This document shows positions 10,102 through 18,373 of a DNA stretch of 64,000 nt, piece by piece; position 1 is the stretch's first letter; every line of letters starts with the position of its first letter. The notes below the pieces were generated by a model. It saw nothing but the letters and a program-made list of their open reading frames with translations. It had not been told where the DNA came from and made no database searches. Origin of the DNA: SHVZ01 sp041906305 (GTDB taxonomy: Bacteria; Pseudomonadota; Alphaproteobacteria; SHVZ01); NCBI GenBank assembly GCA_041906305.1, contig JAYRJL010000002.1, positions 744,001 to 808,000 of the forward strand. The letters are read 5' to 3'. Made by a program: the position numbers and the translations under genes.

Positions 10102-10563
10102 ATGAAGATCGAAGAGCGCCTGAAGCAGCTCGGCATCACCCTTCCCGACCCGGGCCCACCGATGGGCTCCTATGTCCATGCGGTCCAGACCGGAAATTGC
10201 GTGTATCTCGCCGGCAAGGGCCCGTTCGACCCGAAGGGCGGTCCGATGCCGTCCGGCAAGGTCGGCAAGGACGTCACGATCGAGAAGGCCTATCAGGACG
10301 CCCGCTCGGTCGGCCTCATCCTGATCTCGGTGCTGAAGAACACGCTCGGCGACCTCGACCGCGTGAACCGCATCGTCAAGGTGCTGGGCATGGTCAATGC
10401 CACGCCGGAATTCGGCGAGCATCCGAAGGTGATCAACGGCTGCTCCGATCTCTTCGTCGAGGTGTTCGGCGACAAGGGCAAGCACGCCCGTTCCGCCGTC
10501 GGCATGGGCAGCCTGCCGATGAACATCACGGTCGAGATCGAATGCATCGTCGAGGTGAAGTAG
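10102..10563 (+). CDS. RidA/YjgF-family protein, copy 1
   Basis: A 153-residue member of the RidA (YjgF/YER057c/UK114) superfamily, whose characterised members deaminate reactive enamine/imine intermediates released by PLP enzymes. The segment GNCVYLAGKGPFD and the C-terminal SAVGMGSLPMNITVEIECIVEVK follow the family's strand pattern. The Arg usually needed for imine hydrolysis is represented by HARSAVG. The protein is longer than canonical RidA (about 128 aa) and matches the RidA-like type with an N-terminal helix ERLKQLGI. A second, clearly homologous copy begins three bases after its stop. Confidence 0.85.
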   Translation: MKIEERLKQLGITLPDPGPPMGSYVHAVQTGNCVYLAGKGPFDPKGGPMPSGKVGKDVTIEKAYQDARSVGLILISVLKNTLGDLDRVNRIVKVLGMVNATPEFGEHPKVINGCSDLFVEVFGDKGKHARSAVGMGSLPMNITVEIECIVEVK

Positions 10564-10565
10564 CC

Positions 10566-11030
10566 ATGGCCAAGATCGAAGCGCGCCTGAAGGAGCTCGG
10601 CATCACGCTGCCGGCGGTGCCGGCCGCCGCCGGCAACTACATGCATGCGGTGCAGACCGGCAACCTCGTCTACCTCGCCGGAAAGGGCCCGCTGGCCGAG
10701 CCCGGAAAGCCGCGTCCTTCCGGCAAGGTGCCGAAGGACATCTCGGTCGAGGACGCCTACAAGCACGCGCGCTCGGTCGGCCTCGTGCTGATCGCGGTGC
10801 TGAAGGAATTCCTCGGCGATCTCGACCGCGTCGAGCGCGTGGTCAAGGTGCTGGGCATGGTCAACGGCACGCCGGAGTTCGGCGAGCAGCCGAAGGTCGT
10901 CAACGGCTGCTCGGATCTCTTCGTCGAGGTCTTCGGCGACAAGGGCAGGCATGCCCGGTCCGCCGTCGGCATGGGCAGCCTGCCGTCCGGCATCCCGGTG
11001 GAGATCGAGGCGATCGTCGAAGTGAAGTAG
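10566..11030 (+). CDS. RidA/YjgF-family protein, copy 2
   Basis: A 154-residue paralogue of the preceding gene, matching it along the whole length (EARLKELGITLP versus EERLKQLGITLP; VKVLGMVNGTPEFGEQPKVVNGCSDLF versus VKVLGMVNATPEFGEHPKVINGCSDLF). The start ATG at 10566 is two bases after the previous stop, so the two are co-translated. They probably arose by tandem duplication and may form mixed trimers, since RidA proteins are trimeric. A palindromic repeat and a convergent creatininase-type gene follow. Confidence 0.85.
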   Translation: MAKIEARLKELGITLPAVPAAAGNYMHAVQTGNLVYLAGKGPLAEPGKPRPSGKVPKDISVEDAYKHARSVGLVLIAVLKEFLGDLDRVERVVKVLGMVNGTPEFGEQPKVVNGCSDLFVEVFGDKGRHARSAVGMGSLPSGIPVEIEAIVEVK

Positions 11031-11046
11031 GCGGAGCCCTACGGCT

Positions 11047-11092
11047 CCCCCCACCCTGCCCTCCCCCATCAAGGGGAGGGTTAGAGTGGGGG
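11047..11092. repeat. Intergenic palindromic element (CCCCCACCCT...AGTGGGGG type)
   Basis: An imperfect palindrome with C-rich left arm CCCCCCACCCTGCCCTCCCC and G-rich right arm GGGGAGGGTTAGAGTGGGGGC, centred on ATCAA. The form is that of short interspersed palindromes often scattered in alphaproteobacterial intergenic regions. It lies between convergent genes and may also act as a terminator. Only one copy is visible in this window, so repeat status rests on resemblance. Confidence 0.55.
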
Positions 11093-11114
11093 CGAGCCTC
11101 GATGTCTCAGCGAC

Positions 11115-11888
11115 TCAGATCGGCGCGTTCCAGAAGTCCTTGTTCTTGAGCGTTATCGCCAGCTCCTCGGCGATCGCGTCCAGGAGCTTCTCGCCCTTCT
11201 CTTCCGACGCGGTCGCGGCATCGCCGATGACGCCGTTCGGCGAGCGCGTCGGGATGTAGCGCCAGCGGACCGCCGCAGGATTGACGCCGGCGATCGAGGA
11301 GCCCCCCGGGATGTAGGGCCCGTGCATCTGCGAGAGCGACTCCTTGTCCACGAGCTCGGGCGCCAGTGCCATGATCATCGAGGTCTCGGCCTCGCAGGCA
11401 TGCAGCAGCGCCTTCTGACGGTCGAGCAGCGCCGCGATCCGCTTCTCCCCGATGCCCCAGTACGTGGCGTACGCCAGCGGAATCTTGAACTCGATGGTGA
11501 GCTCGGTGACGATCACGTCGAGCGGCGTGGTGTTGCCACCATGGCCGTTCAGGATGAAGATTCGCCGGAATCCCTGCTGGACCAGCGAGCGCACGACGCA
11601 GCGGAAGGTCGACAGCATCGTCGGGAAGTCGAGCGTGATCGTGCCGCCGAGCGGCATGTGGTGCTCGGACATGCCGAAAGGCAGAGTCGGCGTCACCGCG
11701 ATCGGGTCGGTCTTGGCGACCAGGCGGGCGGCGCGGTGGCAGACCTCGGTCGCGAGCCGGTAGTCGACCATGACCGGCAGGTGCGGCCCGTGCTGCTCGG
11801 TCGCGCCGATCGGTACCACCACGATCCCGTCGCGCTTGGCCAGATCACGCAGTTCATGCGCCTTCAGGCGCGACCATTCGACTTCCAT
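11115..11888 (-). CDS. Creatininase-family amidohydrolase
   Basis: Metal-dependent hydrolase of the creatinine amidohydrolase fold, 257 residues. The metal ligands are recognisable: GATEQHGPHLP (Glu31 and His33), a downstream HHMPLGGT segment, NGHGGNT and CEAETSMIM (Glu). Family members hydrolyse cyclic or linear amides such as creatinine, N-formyl compounds or ring amides; the substrate here is unknown. The ATG at 11888 has AAGGAA upstream; a frame extension to 11936 is not supported. It is divergent from a COG3964-type hydrolase, suggesting a shared amide-degradation theme with the amidases downstream. Confidence 0.85.
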   Translation of the reverse strand: MEVEWSRLKAHELRDLAKRDGIVVVPIGATEQHGPHLPVMVDYRLATEVCHRAARLVAKTDPIAVTPTLPFGMSEHHMPLGGTITLDFPTMLSTFRCVVRSLVQQGFRRIFILNGHGGNTTPLDVIVTELTIEFKIPLAYATYWGIGEKRIAALLDRQKALLHACEAETSMIMALAPELVDKESLSQMHGPYIPGGSSIAGVNPAAVRWRYIPTRSPNGVIGDAATASEEKGEKLLDAIAEELAITLKNKDFWNAPI

Positions 11889-11994
11889 CGCTCGTTCCTT
11901 CCGAAATCCTTGGGCGGTTCGCCAAGATTCCAGCAAACTTGCCGGGGCGAAACATTTTTCCGATAGTACGGGCGCCTAAAGGGGAAGGACCTAC

Positions 11995-13158
11995 ATGTAC
12001 GACTTGGTGCTGAAGGGTGGTCGGGTCGTCGACCCGAGCCAGGATCTCGACACGACTGCCGACGTCGCGTTCAACAAGGGCAAGGTCGCGGCCATCGGCC
12101 CCGGCCTCAAGGCCTCGGCGAAGGGCGAGACGCGGGACGTCTCCGGCAAGGTGGTGGTGCCGGGTATCATCGATCTCCACACCCACATCTATCACCTCGG
12201 CACCTCGCTCGGCGTCGATCCGATCATGAGCGCCCAGACGGGCGGTTCGACCACGCTGGTCGACGCGGGTTCCTCCGGCCCGGCGAACTTCATGGGCTTT
12301 CGCAAGCACGTGATCGAGCCGTGCCCGGTCCGCATCGTCGCCTACCTCAACATCTCCTTCCCCGGCATCTACGCCTTCTCGAAGACCACGATGGTCGGCG
12401 AGTGCCAGGACCTCCGCCTGATGGATCTCGGCGAGTGCCGCCGTGTCGCCGACGAGAATCGCGACGTCATCGTCGGCATCAAGGTGCGCGTCGGCCGTGG
12501 TGCCGGCGGCGACTCGGGCCACATGCCGCTCGACATGGCGGTCGAGGTCGCCGACGACCTCGGCATTCCCGTCATGTGCCACCTCGACCATCCGCCGCCG
12601 TCGCGCCGCGAGGTGCTGGACCGCATGCGGCCGGGCGACGTGCTGACCCACTGCTTCCGTCCGTTCCCCAACGCGCCGATCGACGGCACCGGCCGCGTGC
12701 GCTCGGAGATCAACGAGGCGCGTGCGCGCGGCATCTTCTTCGACGTCGGCCACGGCGCCGGCTCGTTCGGCTTCAAGACCGGCCGCGAGATGATCGAGAA
12801 CGGCTTCATGCCCGACTGCATCTCCTCCGACATCCACTGCCTGTCGGTCGAGTCGGGGGGCATGATCGACAACATGGTCACGCTGTCGAAGTTCCTCTGC
12901 CTCGGCATGTCGCTGAACGACGTGATCCGCGCCGCGACGGTCAACCCCGCCAAGGCGATCCGCCGCCCTGATCTCGGCACCCTCAAGGTCGGCTCGGTCG
13001 GCGACGCCGTCGTGCTCGATCATCGCAAGGGCAAGTTCGAGTACATGGACGTGATGGGCGAGACCCTAGTCGGCAAGCATCGCCTGGTGAACGCCGGCAT
13101 GGTCGTCGGCGGCAAGTGGTGGTTCGACGGCACGCCGAAGCCCGGCCGGACGAAGTAG
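11995..13158 (+). CDS. Amidohydrolase/deacetylase-family metallohydrolase (COG3964 type)
   Basis: Amidohydrolase-superfamily TIM barrel, 387 residues. The entry metal motif is DLHTHIYHLG (near residue 60), the bridging lysine is probably in VGIKVRVGRG (near 163), further histidines are in CHLDHPPP, and a terminal metal aspartate in SSDIHC. The pattern matches the group annotated as amidohydrolase/deacetylase, one of whose members (Atu3266, from memory) hydrolyses acetylated hydroxy acids. The ATG has GGGGAAGGA upstream. Two bases separate it from the next amidase, so it heads an operon with three amidases and a PhyH dioxygenase. Confidence 0.85.
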   Translation: MYDLVLKGGRVVDPSQDLDTTADVAFNKGKVAAIGPGLKASAKGETRDVSGKVVVPGIIDLHTHIYHLGTSLGVDPIMSAQTGGSTTLVDAGSSGPANFMGFRKHVIEPCPVRIVAYLNISFPGIYAFSKTTMVGECQDLRLMDLGECRRVADENRDVIVGIKVRVGRGAGGDSGHMPLDMAVEVADDLGIPVMCHLDHPPPSRREVLDRMRPGDVLTHCFRPFPNAPIDGTGRVRSEINEARARGIFFDVGHGAGSFGFKTGREMIENGFMPDCISSDIHCLSVESGGMIDNMVTLSKFLCLGMSLNDVIRAATVNPAKAIRRPDLGTLKVGSVGDAVVLDHRKGKFEYMDVMGETLVGKHRLVNAGMVVGGKWWFDGTPKPGRTK

Positions 13159-13160
13159 CG

Positions 13161-14630
13161 ATGGCCGATCCCGCCGCTCTGTCTGCCCGCGCTGCGGCCA
13201 AGGCGGTCGCGGCGGGAAACCTCAAGGCCGAGGCGCTTGCCGAGGCCTACCTGGAACGAGCCGAGGCGATCGAGCCTCGGCTCCGTGCCTTCGCCTATCT
13301 CGAGCCCGATCTCGTCCGCGCCCAGGCGCGGGCGATCGACAAGGCGAAGAAGAAGGGCGTGCTCGCCGGCGTGCCGGTCGGCGTCAAGGACATCATCGAC
13401 ACCGCCGATCAGCCGACCGAGTGCAACTCGGCGATCTATCGCGGCCGTCGGCCGGCCAAGGACGCAGACTGCGTCGCCGCGGTCCGCAAGGCCGCGGGCA
13501 TCGTCTTCGCCAAGACGGTGACGACCGAGTTCGCCAGCAACTGGCCGGGCCCGACCGCAAATCCCTACAACCTCGCGCACACGCCGGGAGGATCCTCCTC
13601 AGGTTCGGCTGCCGCCGTCGCCGCCGGCACTCTGCCTCTCGCCTTCGGAACCCAGACCGGCGGCTCGGTGATCCGGCCCGCCTCCTACTGCGGCGCCGTC
13701 GGCTACAAGGCGACGCGCGAGTCCCTCTCGCTCAAAGGCGTGCATCCGCTCGCCGAAGATCTCGACACGCTCGGCCTCTACGCCCGCACGCCCGACGACG
13801 TGCTGCTGTTCCATGCCGCCGTCGCCGGCGTGAAGGACACCAAGCCCGGTATCTCACGGAAACCGCGCCTCGCCGTCGTCTGGACCCGCGCCTGGTCGAA
13901 GATCGAGCGCGCCAGCGCCGACGTCGTCGAGGATGCCGCCCGCCGCCTCGGGCCGCATGCCGAGATCAGCTACGTGCAACTGGCGGCAGCCTGCGACCGT
14001 GGCTTCGAGGCACAGGGCGCGGTCATGGCCGCCGGTATCGCGCGTTCCTATGACGCGCTCGAGAGAAAGCATCGTGACCTGCTGAGCGTGATGCTGCTCG
14101 ATTCGATCGAGAACGGACGCGGCGTCTCCGCGGCCCGACTTGCGGAGGCGGAGGCGACTCGGGCCGAGGGCATCGCCGCCATTCAGGCCTTCTTCAAGGA
14201 CTACGATGCGATCCTGACGCCGTCCGCGCCGGGCGAAGCGCTGAAAGGCCTGCAGTCGACGGGCCATCCCGAATTCAATCGACTCTGGACTTTCCTCGGC
14301 ACGCCCTGCGTCAGCCTGCCGGTCGGGCTCGGGCCCAACGGGCTGCCGGTCGGGCTCCAGCTCGTCGGCGCGCGCGGCAAGGACCGCGAGCTGCTCGCGC
14401 TTTCCGACTGGGCCTTCAACATCTTGGGCGCGATCCAGCCGCCTTCACTCGCAGCCGCTCCGCCAATGGCGGCGCTCCAGCGGCGAGCCGGTCTCGCGCT
14501 CGACGACCAGCTCGCCCGAGCCTGGGCCGAAGGTGATGCCGTGTTGCAGGAAATGGCGGCGAAGCTGCCGCGCGAGCTTCCCTACGAGGTCGAGCCCGCA
14601 CAAGTCTTCGTGCCGAGTCGGAGGCGCTGA
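13161..14630 (+). CDS. Amidase-signature family hydrolase, copy 1
   Basis: Amidase with the Ser-cisSer-Lys triad, 489 residues. The catalytic lysine lies in VGVKDIID (Lys76), the cis-serine in GGSSSGSAAA (about 145-147) and the nucleophile in TGGSVIRP (Ser169). These enzymes hydrolyse linear amides to acid plus ammonia or amine. The ATG at 13161 follows the previous stop by two bases; an earlier in-frame codon at 13116 is inside the previous gene. The last base overlaps the start of a closely related amidase. Not GatA: it lacks neighbours gatB/C and has a different C-terminus. Confidence 0.88.
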   Translation: MADPAALSARAAAKAVAAGNLKAEALAEAYLERAEAIEPRLRAFAYLEPDLVRAQARAIDKAKKKGVLAGVPVGVKDIIDTADQPTECNSAIYRGRRPAKDADCVAAVRKAAGIVFAKTVTTEFASNWPGPTANPYNLAHTPGGSSSGSAAAVAAGTLPLAFGTQTGGSVIRPASYCGAVGYKATRESLSLKGVHPLAEDLDTLGLYARTPDDVLLFHAAVAGVKDTKPGISRKPRLAVVWTRAWSKIERASADVVEDAARRLGPHAEISYVQLAAACDRGFEAQGAVMAAGIARSYDALERKHRDLLSVMLLDSIENGRGVSAARLAEAEATRAEGIAAIQAFFKDYDAILTPSAPGEALKGLQSTGHPEFNRLWTFLGTPCVSLPVGLGPNGLPVGLQLVGARGKDRELLALSDWAFNILGAIQPPSLAAAPPMAALQRRAGLALDDQLARAWAEGDAVLQEMAAKLPRELPYEVEPAQVFVPSRRR

Positions 14631-16099
14631 TGGCCGGCCCCGCCGATCTCTCCGCGCGTGAGGCGGCCGCGAAGGTCCGCGACGGCAAGCTCCGCGCGGA
14701 AGCGCTAACCGAGGCGTATCTCGAGCGCGTCACAGCCGTCGAGCCGAAGCTCCGGGCCTTCGCTTATCTCGATCCTGCGCTTGCGCTCGCCCAGGCGCGC
14801 GCGGTCGACAAGGCCCCGAAGAAAGGCGCGCTCGCCGGCGTGCCGGTCGGCATCAAGGACATCATCGATACGGCCGACATGCCGACCGAGTGCAACTCGC
14901 CGATCCGGCTGGGACATCGCCCGGAAGCCGATGCCGAGTGCGTCTCCGCGGTACGGAAGGCTTCCGGCGTGGCCTTCGGCAAGACAGTGACCACCGAATT
15001 CGCCGGACGCCATCCCGGCCCGACCGGCAATCCCTACAATCTAGCGCATACGCCGGGCGGCTCTTCCTCGGGATCGGCGGCGGCCGTGGGCGCCGGCATC
15101 CTGCCGCTCGCCTTCGCGACGCAGACGGCAGGATCGGTCATCCGCCCCGCCGCCTATTGCGGCACTCCTGGCTACAAGGCGACCAGAGGCGTGCTGTCGC
15201 TCCGCGGCATCCAGCCGCTCGCGGCCGAGCTCGACACGCTCGGCTTCTATGCGCGGACGCCGGACGACCTGCTCCTCTTTCATGCGGTGCTCGCCGGCGT
15301 GAAGGACACGCGGCCGGCGATCTCGCGCAAGCCCAGGATCGCCGTCGTCCGTACCCGCGCGCGCGCGCCGCTCGATGCTGCTGCCGAAGCCGCATTGAAC
15401 GACACCGTCGCCAGGCTCACCCCGCATGCAATCGTCGAGCGCGCGGAGTTGCCCGGCATCTGCGAGCGAGGCTTCGCCGCCCAGGAAGTATTGATGGCCG
15501 TCGGCGCCGCACGCGCCTTCACGGCCGAGTGGCGCGACCATCGAGCCCTGATGAGCGGCAGCTTCCGCGATCGCATCGCCGCAGGCCTCGCCTGCTCGCC
15601 GGCGCTTGTCGCCGATGCCGAAGCGACCCGCGCCGCCTGCATCATCGCCGTCGACGACTTCCTCAAAGGCTACGACGCGATCCTGACGCCGGCGGCATCG
15701 GGCGAAGCACCTGCCGGCCTGTCGTGGACCGGCGACCCCGAGTTCCAGCGTCTCTGGACCCTCGTCGGTACGCCTTGCGTCAGCCTGCCGACCGGGCTCG
15801 GTCCCAACGGCCTGCCGCTGGCGATCCAGCTCGTGGCATCGCGCGGCAAGGACCGCGAGCTGCTGGCGCTTTCCGACTGGGCCTTCGGCTTGCTCGATCG
15901 ACTGCCGGCGCCCGACCTGCCGATAGCAAATCCGATCGCCGGCATGGCGCGACGCGCCGGCCTCACTCTCGATGCCGCGCTGACCGCGTCGACGATCGCC
16001 GCAGATGCCGCAAACAAGACCGCGATCGATCGTGTGCCGCGCAGCTTCGACTACGCAGACGAGCCCTCGCATGTCTTTCACCCGAGCCGCCGAGGCTAG
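14630..16099 (+). CDS. Amidase-signature family hydrolase, copy 2
   Basis: Also 489 residues and strongly similar to the preceding amidase along its length (LAGVPVGIKDIIDTADMPTEC; GGSSSGSAAAVGAGILPLAF). All three triad positions are intact (Lys in VGIKDII, GGSSSGS, TAGSVIRP). It overlaps the upstream stop by one base (TGATG), so translation is coupled. The equal length and order point to tandem duplication with divergence in the C-terminal third, which normally shapes the substrate pocket. Confidence 0.88.
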   Translation: MAGPADLSAREAAAKVRDGKLRAEALTEAYLERVTAVEPKLRAFAYLDPALALAQARAVDKAPKKGALAGVPVGIKDIIDTADMPTECNSPIRLGHRPEADAECVSAVRKASGVAFGKTVTTEFAGRHPGPTGNPYNLAHTPGGSSSGSAAAVGAGILPLAFATQTAGSVIRPAAYCGTPGYKATRGVLSLRGIQPLAAELDTLGFYARTPDDLLLFHAVLAGVKDTRPAISRKPRIAVVRTRARAPLDAAAEAALNDTVARLTPHAIVERAELPGICERGFAAQEVLMAVGAARAFTAEWRDHRALMSGSFRDRIAAGLACSPALVADAEATRAACIIAVDDFLKGYDAILTPAASGEAPAGLSWTGDPEFQRLWTLVGTPCVSLPTGLGPNGLPLAIQLVASRGKDRELLALSDWAFGLLDRLPAPDLPIANPIAGMARRAGLTLDAALTASTIAADAANKTAIDRVPRSFDYADEPSHVFHPSRRG

Positions 16100-16102
16100 A
16101 CG

Positions 16103-17503
16103 ATGACCGAGCTGCATTACCTCACCGTCGCCGAGGCCTCGCGTCGCATCGCCCGCGGCAAGCTCTCGCCGGTCGACCTCGTCGAGGCCTCGCTAGATCG
16201 CATCGCCAAGCTGAACCCGACGCTGAATGCTTTCGTCCTCGTCCTGGCCGACGAAGCGCGCAAGGCGGCGAAGAAGGCGCACAGCCAGATCAAGGCCGGC
16301 AGGCGCATCGGGCCGCTGCACGGCATCCCGCTCGGCCTAAAGGACATCTATGCCACCAAGGGCGTGCGGACGACCGCGCATTCCAAGGTGCTGCTGAAGA
16401 ACGTCCCGGCCGAGGACTCGGCCGTCGCCGCGAAGCTGAACCAGGCGGGCATGGTGCTCGTCGGCAAGCTCGCCACGCACGAGTTCGCGACCGGCGGCCC
16501 GGCCAAGGATCTGCCCTTCCCGCCCGCGGTCAATCCGTGGAAGCCCGGCTACTTCACCGGCGGCTCGTCGTCCGGTTCGGGATCGGCGATGGCGGCGGGT
16601 CTCGTCACCGCGACCATGGGCTCAGACACCTCGGGCTCGATCCGCGGGCCTTCGGCTTTCTGCGGCATCGCCGGCTTCAAGCCCACCTACGGCCTTGTGA
16701 GCCGCGCCGGCGTGTACCCGCTCTCGTTCTCGCTCGACCACTGCGGCCCGATGACCTGGACGCTCGAGGACGGCGCGATGTTGCTGGATGCGATCGCCGG
16801 TCCGGATGCCCGAGATCCGGCGTCGTCCGCACCGGAGAAGCTGCCGAGCTACACGCGGGCGCTGAAGGACGGTATCCGCGGCATGAAGGTCGGCGTGATC
16901 CGCCGCTTCTTCGAGAAGGACGTCGAGGCAACGCGCGAGGCCAGGAAGGCGATCGAGGACGCGCTCCTCGTCCTGAAGAAGCTCGGCGCCAAGCTGGTCG
17001 ATATCGACCTGCCCCCGTTGGCCGAGTGGGACGCCTGCTGCCGCGTGATCCTGCAGGCCGAGGCCTATGCGATCCACGAGCGCGACCTGCGCACGCGTCC
17101 GAACATCTTCGCCCGCGTCACGCGCGAACGTCTCCTGTCGGGCGCGATGCTGTCGGCCGCCGACTACATCCAGGCGCTTCGCCACCGCACCCTGCTCTGC
17201 AAGGCCTACGACGAGGCTCTGGCCAAGGTCGACGTCGCGGTCACCGGCTGCTCGCTGGCGCCGGCGCCGACGCTCGACGAGCTCTACGACCTGCCCTCGG
17301 TCATGGGCCGCGGGCGCCTGGTCATGACGCCGTTCAACATCGCCGGCGCGCCGGCCGCCAGCGTCTGCACCGGCTTCACCAAGGACGGGCTGCCGCTGTC
17401 GATGCAGATCGCGGCAAAGCCGCATGATGACGCGTTGGTGCTGCGGGCCGGTCACGCCTACGAGCAGGCGGCCGGCTGGCGCGACCGTCGCCCGGAGCTC
17501 TGA
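16103..17503 (+). CDS. Amidase-signature family hydrolase, copy 3 (divergent)
   Basis: Third consecutive amidase, 466 residues, only distantly related to copies 1 and 2. The triad is complete: IPLGLKDIY (Lys), GGSSSGSGSAMA (cis-Ser) and SDTSGSIRGPSAFCG (nucleophile). The N-terminal AEASRRIARGKLSPVDLVEASLDRI helix is typical of amidases related to GatA and allophanate hydrolase, but the nearby genes do not support a tRNA amidotransferase role. Start ATG at 16103, three bases after the previous stop. Having two types of amidase suggests stepwise hydrolysis of a compound with more than one amide, which is inference. Confidence 0.87.
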   Translation: MTELHYLTVAEASRRIARGKLSPVDLVEASLDRIAKLNPTLNAFVLVLADEARKAAKKAHSQIKAGRRIGPLHGIPLGLKDIYATKGVRTTAHSKVLLKNVPAEDSAVAAKLNQAGMVLVGKLATHEFATGGPAKDLPFPPAVNPWKPGYFTGGSSSGSGSAMAAGLVTATMGSDTSGSIRGPSAFCGIAGFKPTYGLVSRAGVYPLSFSLDHCGPMTWTLEDGAMLLDAIAGPDARDPASSAPEKLPSYTRALKDGIRGMKVGVIRRFFEKDVEATREARKAIEDALLVLKKLGAKLVDIDLPPLAEWDACCRVILQAEAYAIHERDLRTRPNIFARVTRERLLSGAMLSAADYIQALRHRTLLCKAYDEALAKVDVAVTGCSLAPAPTLDELYDLPSVMGRGRLVMTPFNIAGAPAASVCTGFTKDGLPLSMQIAAKPHDDALVLRAGHAYEQAAGWRDRRPEL

Positions 17504-17505
17504 TC

Positions 17506-18306
17506 GTGGCCGGGCTCAGCGCCGCCGAGAAGGCGAAGTACGAGAAGGACGGCTACGTCGTCCCGTCCTATCGCTTGCCGCAGGCACGCGTCGACGCGTT
17601 GCGCAGCGTGCTCGACACGCTGATCCGCGACAACCCGACGATCCGGCCGGAGCGTCTCGTCAGCGCGCATATCGAGGGCAAGAACAGCGAAGGCGTGCGC
17701 GGCAGCAGCGCCTTCCTCGATCTCGCCAGGGACGAGGCGATCCTCGACCTCGTTGCGGATGCGATCGGCCCCGACATCGTGCTCTGGGGTTGTCAGATCT
17801 TCTGCAAGCCGGGCGGCGACGGGATGGAGGTGCCCTGGCACCAGGACGGCCAGTACTGGCCGATCCGTCCGCTCGGCACCTGCACCGCCTGGATCGCGCT
17901 CGATCCTTCCACGGTCGAGAACGGCTGCCTCCGCGTGATCCCGGGATCGCATCGCGGCCAGGTCCTGCATCCGCACCTGATGGAAAACCGCACGGACGTG
18001 GTGCTGACCCAGCGCGCGGCCGACGGCACCTTCGACGAGAAGACCGCGGTCGATATCGAGCTCGAGCCCGGCCAGATGTCGCTGCACGACGTCTACATGA
18101 TCCACGGCTCGGCCCCGAACCGCTCGCCGAGGCGCCGGGCCGGCGTCGCGATCCGCTACATGCCGGGCACCTCGCATTTCGACCGGAACCTGATCGCGAC
18201 GACCGACAAGAGCGGCTACACGGTCGACTTCGCCCGCCGCCCCCTCTGGCTGTTGAGAGGGCGGGATCGGACCGGCCGGAACGATTTCGCGATCGGTCAC
18301 AGCTAG
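17506..18306 (+). CDS. Phytanoyl-CoA dioxygenase (PhyH) family protein
   Basis: Fe(II)/2-oxoglutarate-dependent oxygenase, 266 residues. The iron ligands are visible as WHQDGQYWP (His near 112, Asp near 114) and a distal IHGSAPN (His near 200), with a 2-oxoglutarate arginine in the RRAGVAIRY strand. GTG start at 17506, two bases after the amidase stop, so it is probably the last gene of the amidase operon. PhyH enzymes hydroxylate small molecules; here it could open or prepare a substrate for the amidases. No terminator hairpin was found after it. Confidence 0.85.
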   Translation: MAGLSAAEKAKYEKDGYVVPSYRLPQARVDALRSVLDTLIRDNPTIRPERLVSAHIEGKNSEGVRGSSAFLDLARDEAILDLVADAIGPDIVLWGCQIFCKPGGDGMEVPWHQDGQYWPIRPLGTCTAWIALDPSTVENGCLRVIPGSHRGQVLHPHLMENRTDVVLTQRAADGTFDEKTAVDIELEPGQMSLHDVYMIHGSAPNRSPRRRAGVAIRYMPGTSHFDRNLIATTDKSGYTVDFARRPLWLLRGRDRTGRNDFAIGHS

Positions 18307-18321
18307 GCCTCACATCGCGTG

Positions 18322-18346
18322 GGAACTCCGTTGCTGATCAACCGTT
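18322..18346 (+). promoter_or_regulatory. Predicted EcfG-type (general stress response) promoter
   Basis: GGAAC at 18322-18326 and CGTT at 18343-18346 with a 16-base spacer match the GGAAC-N16-17-CGTT consensus of the alphaproteobacterial general stress sigma factor EcfG. It ends 27 bases before the ATG of the receiver gene at 18374 and lies in an intergenic gap, a normal position for a transcription start. Chance occurrence of nine fixed bases at this spacing in a 67-base gap is low. Confidence 0.7.
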
Positions 18347-18373
18347 TGCCTCGGAAGCGACGGGACCATCAGC

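Noticed and set aside
14890..17427. Long plus-strand open frame across the amidase genes
   Set aside because: It is Arg/Ala/Gly-rich sequence in the wrong frame of three real genes, a common artefact in high-GC DNA.
13161..17503. GatA (glutamyl-tRNA amidotransferase A) among the amidases
   Set aside because: No gatB or gatC is nearby and the three genes sit in an amide hydrolase cluster.
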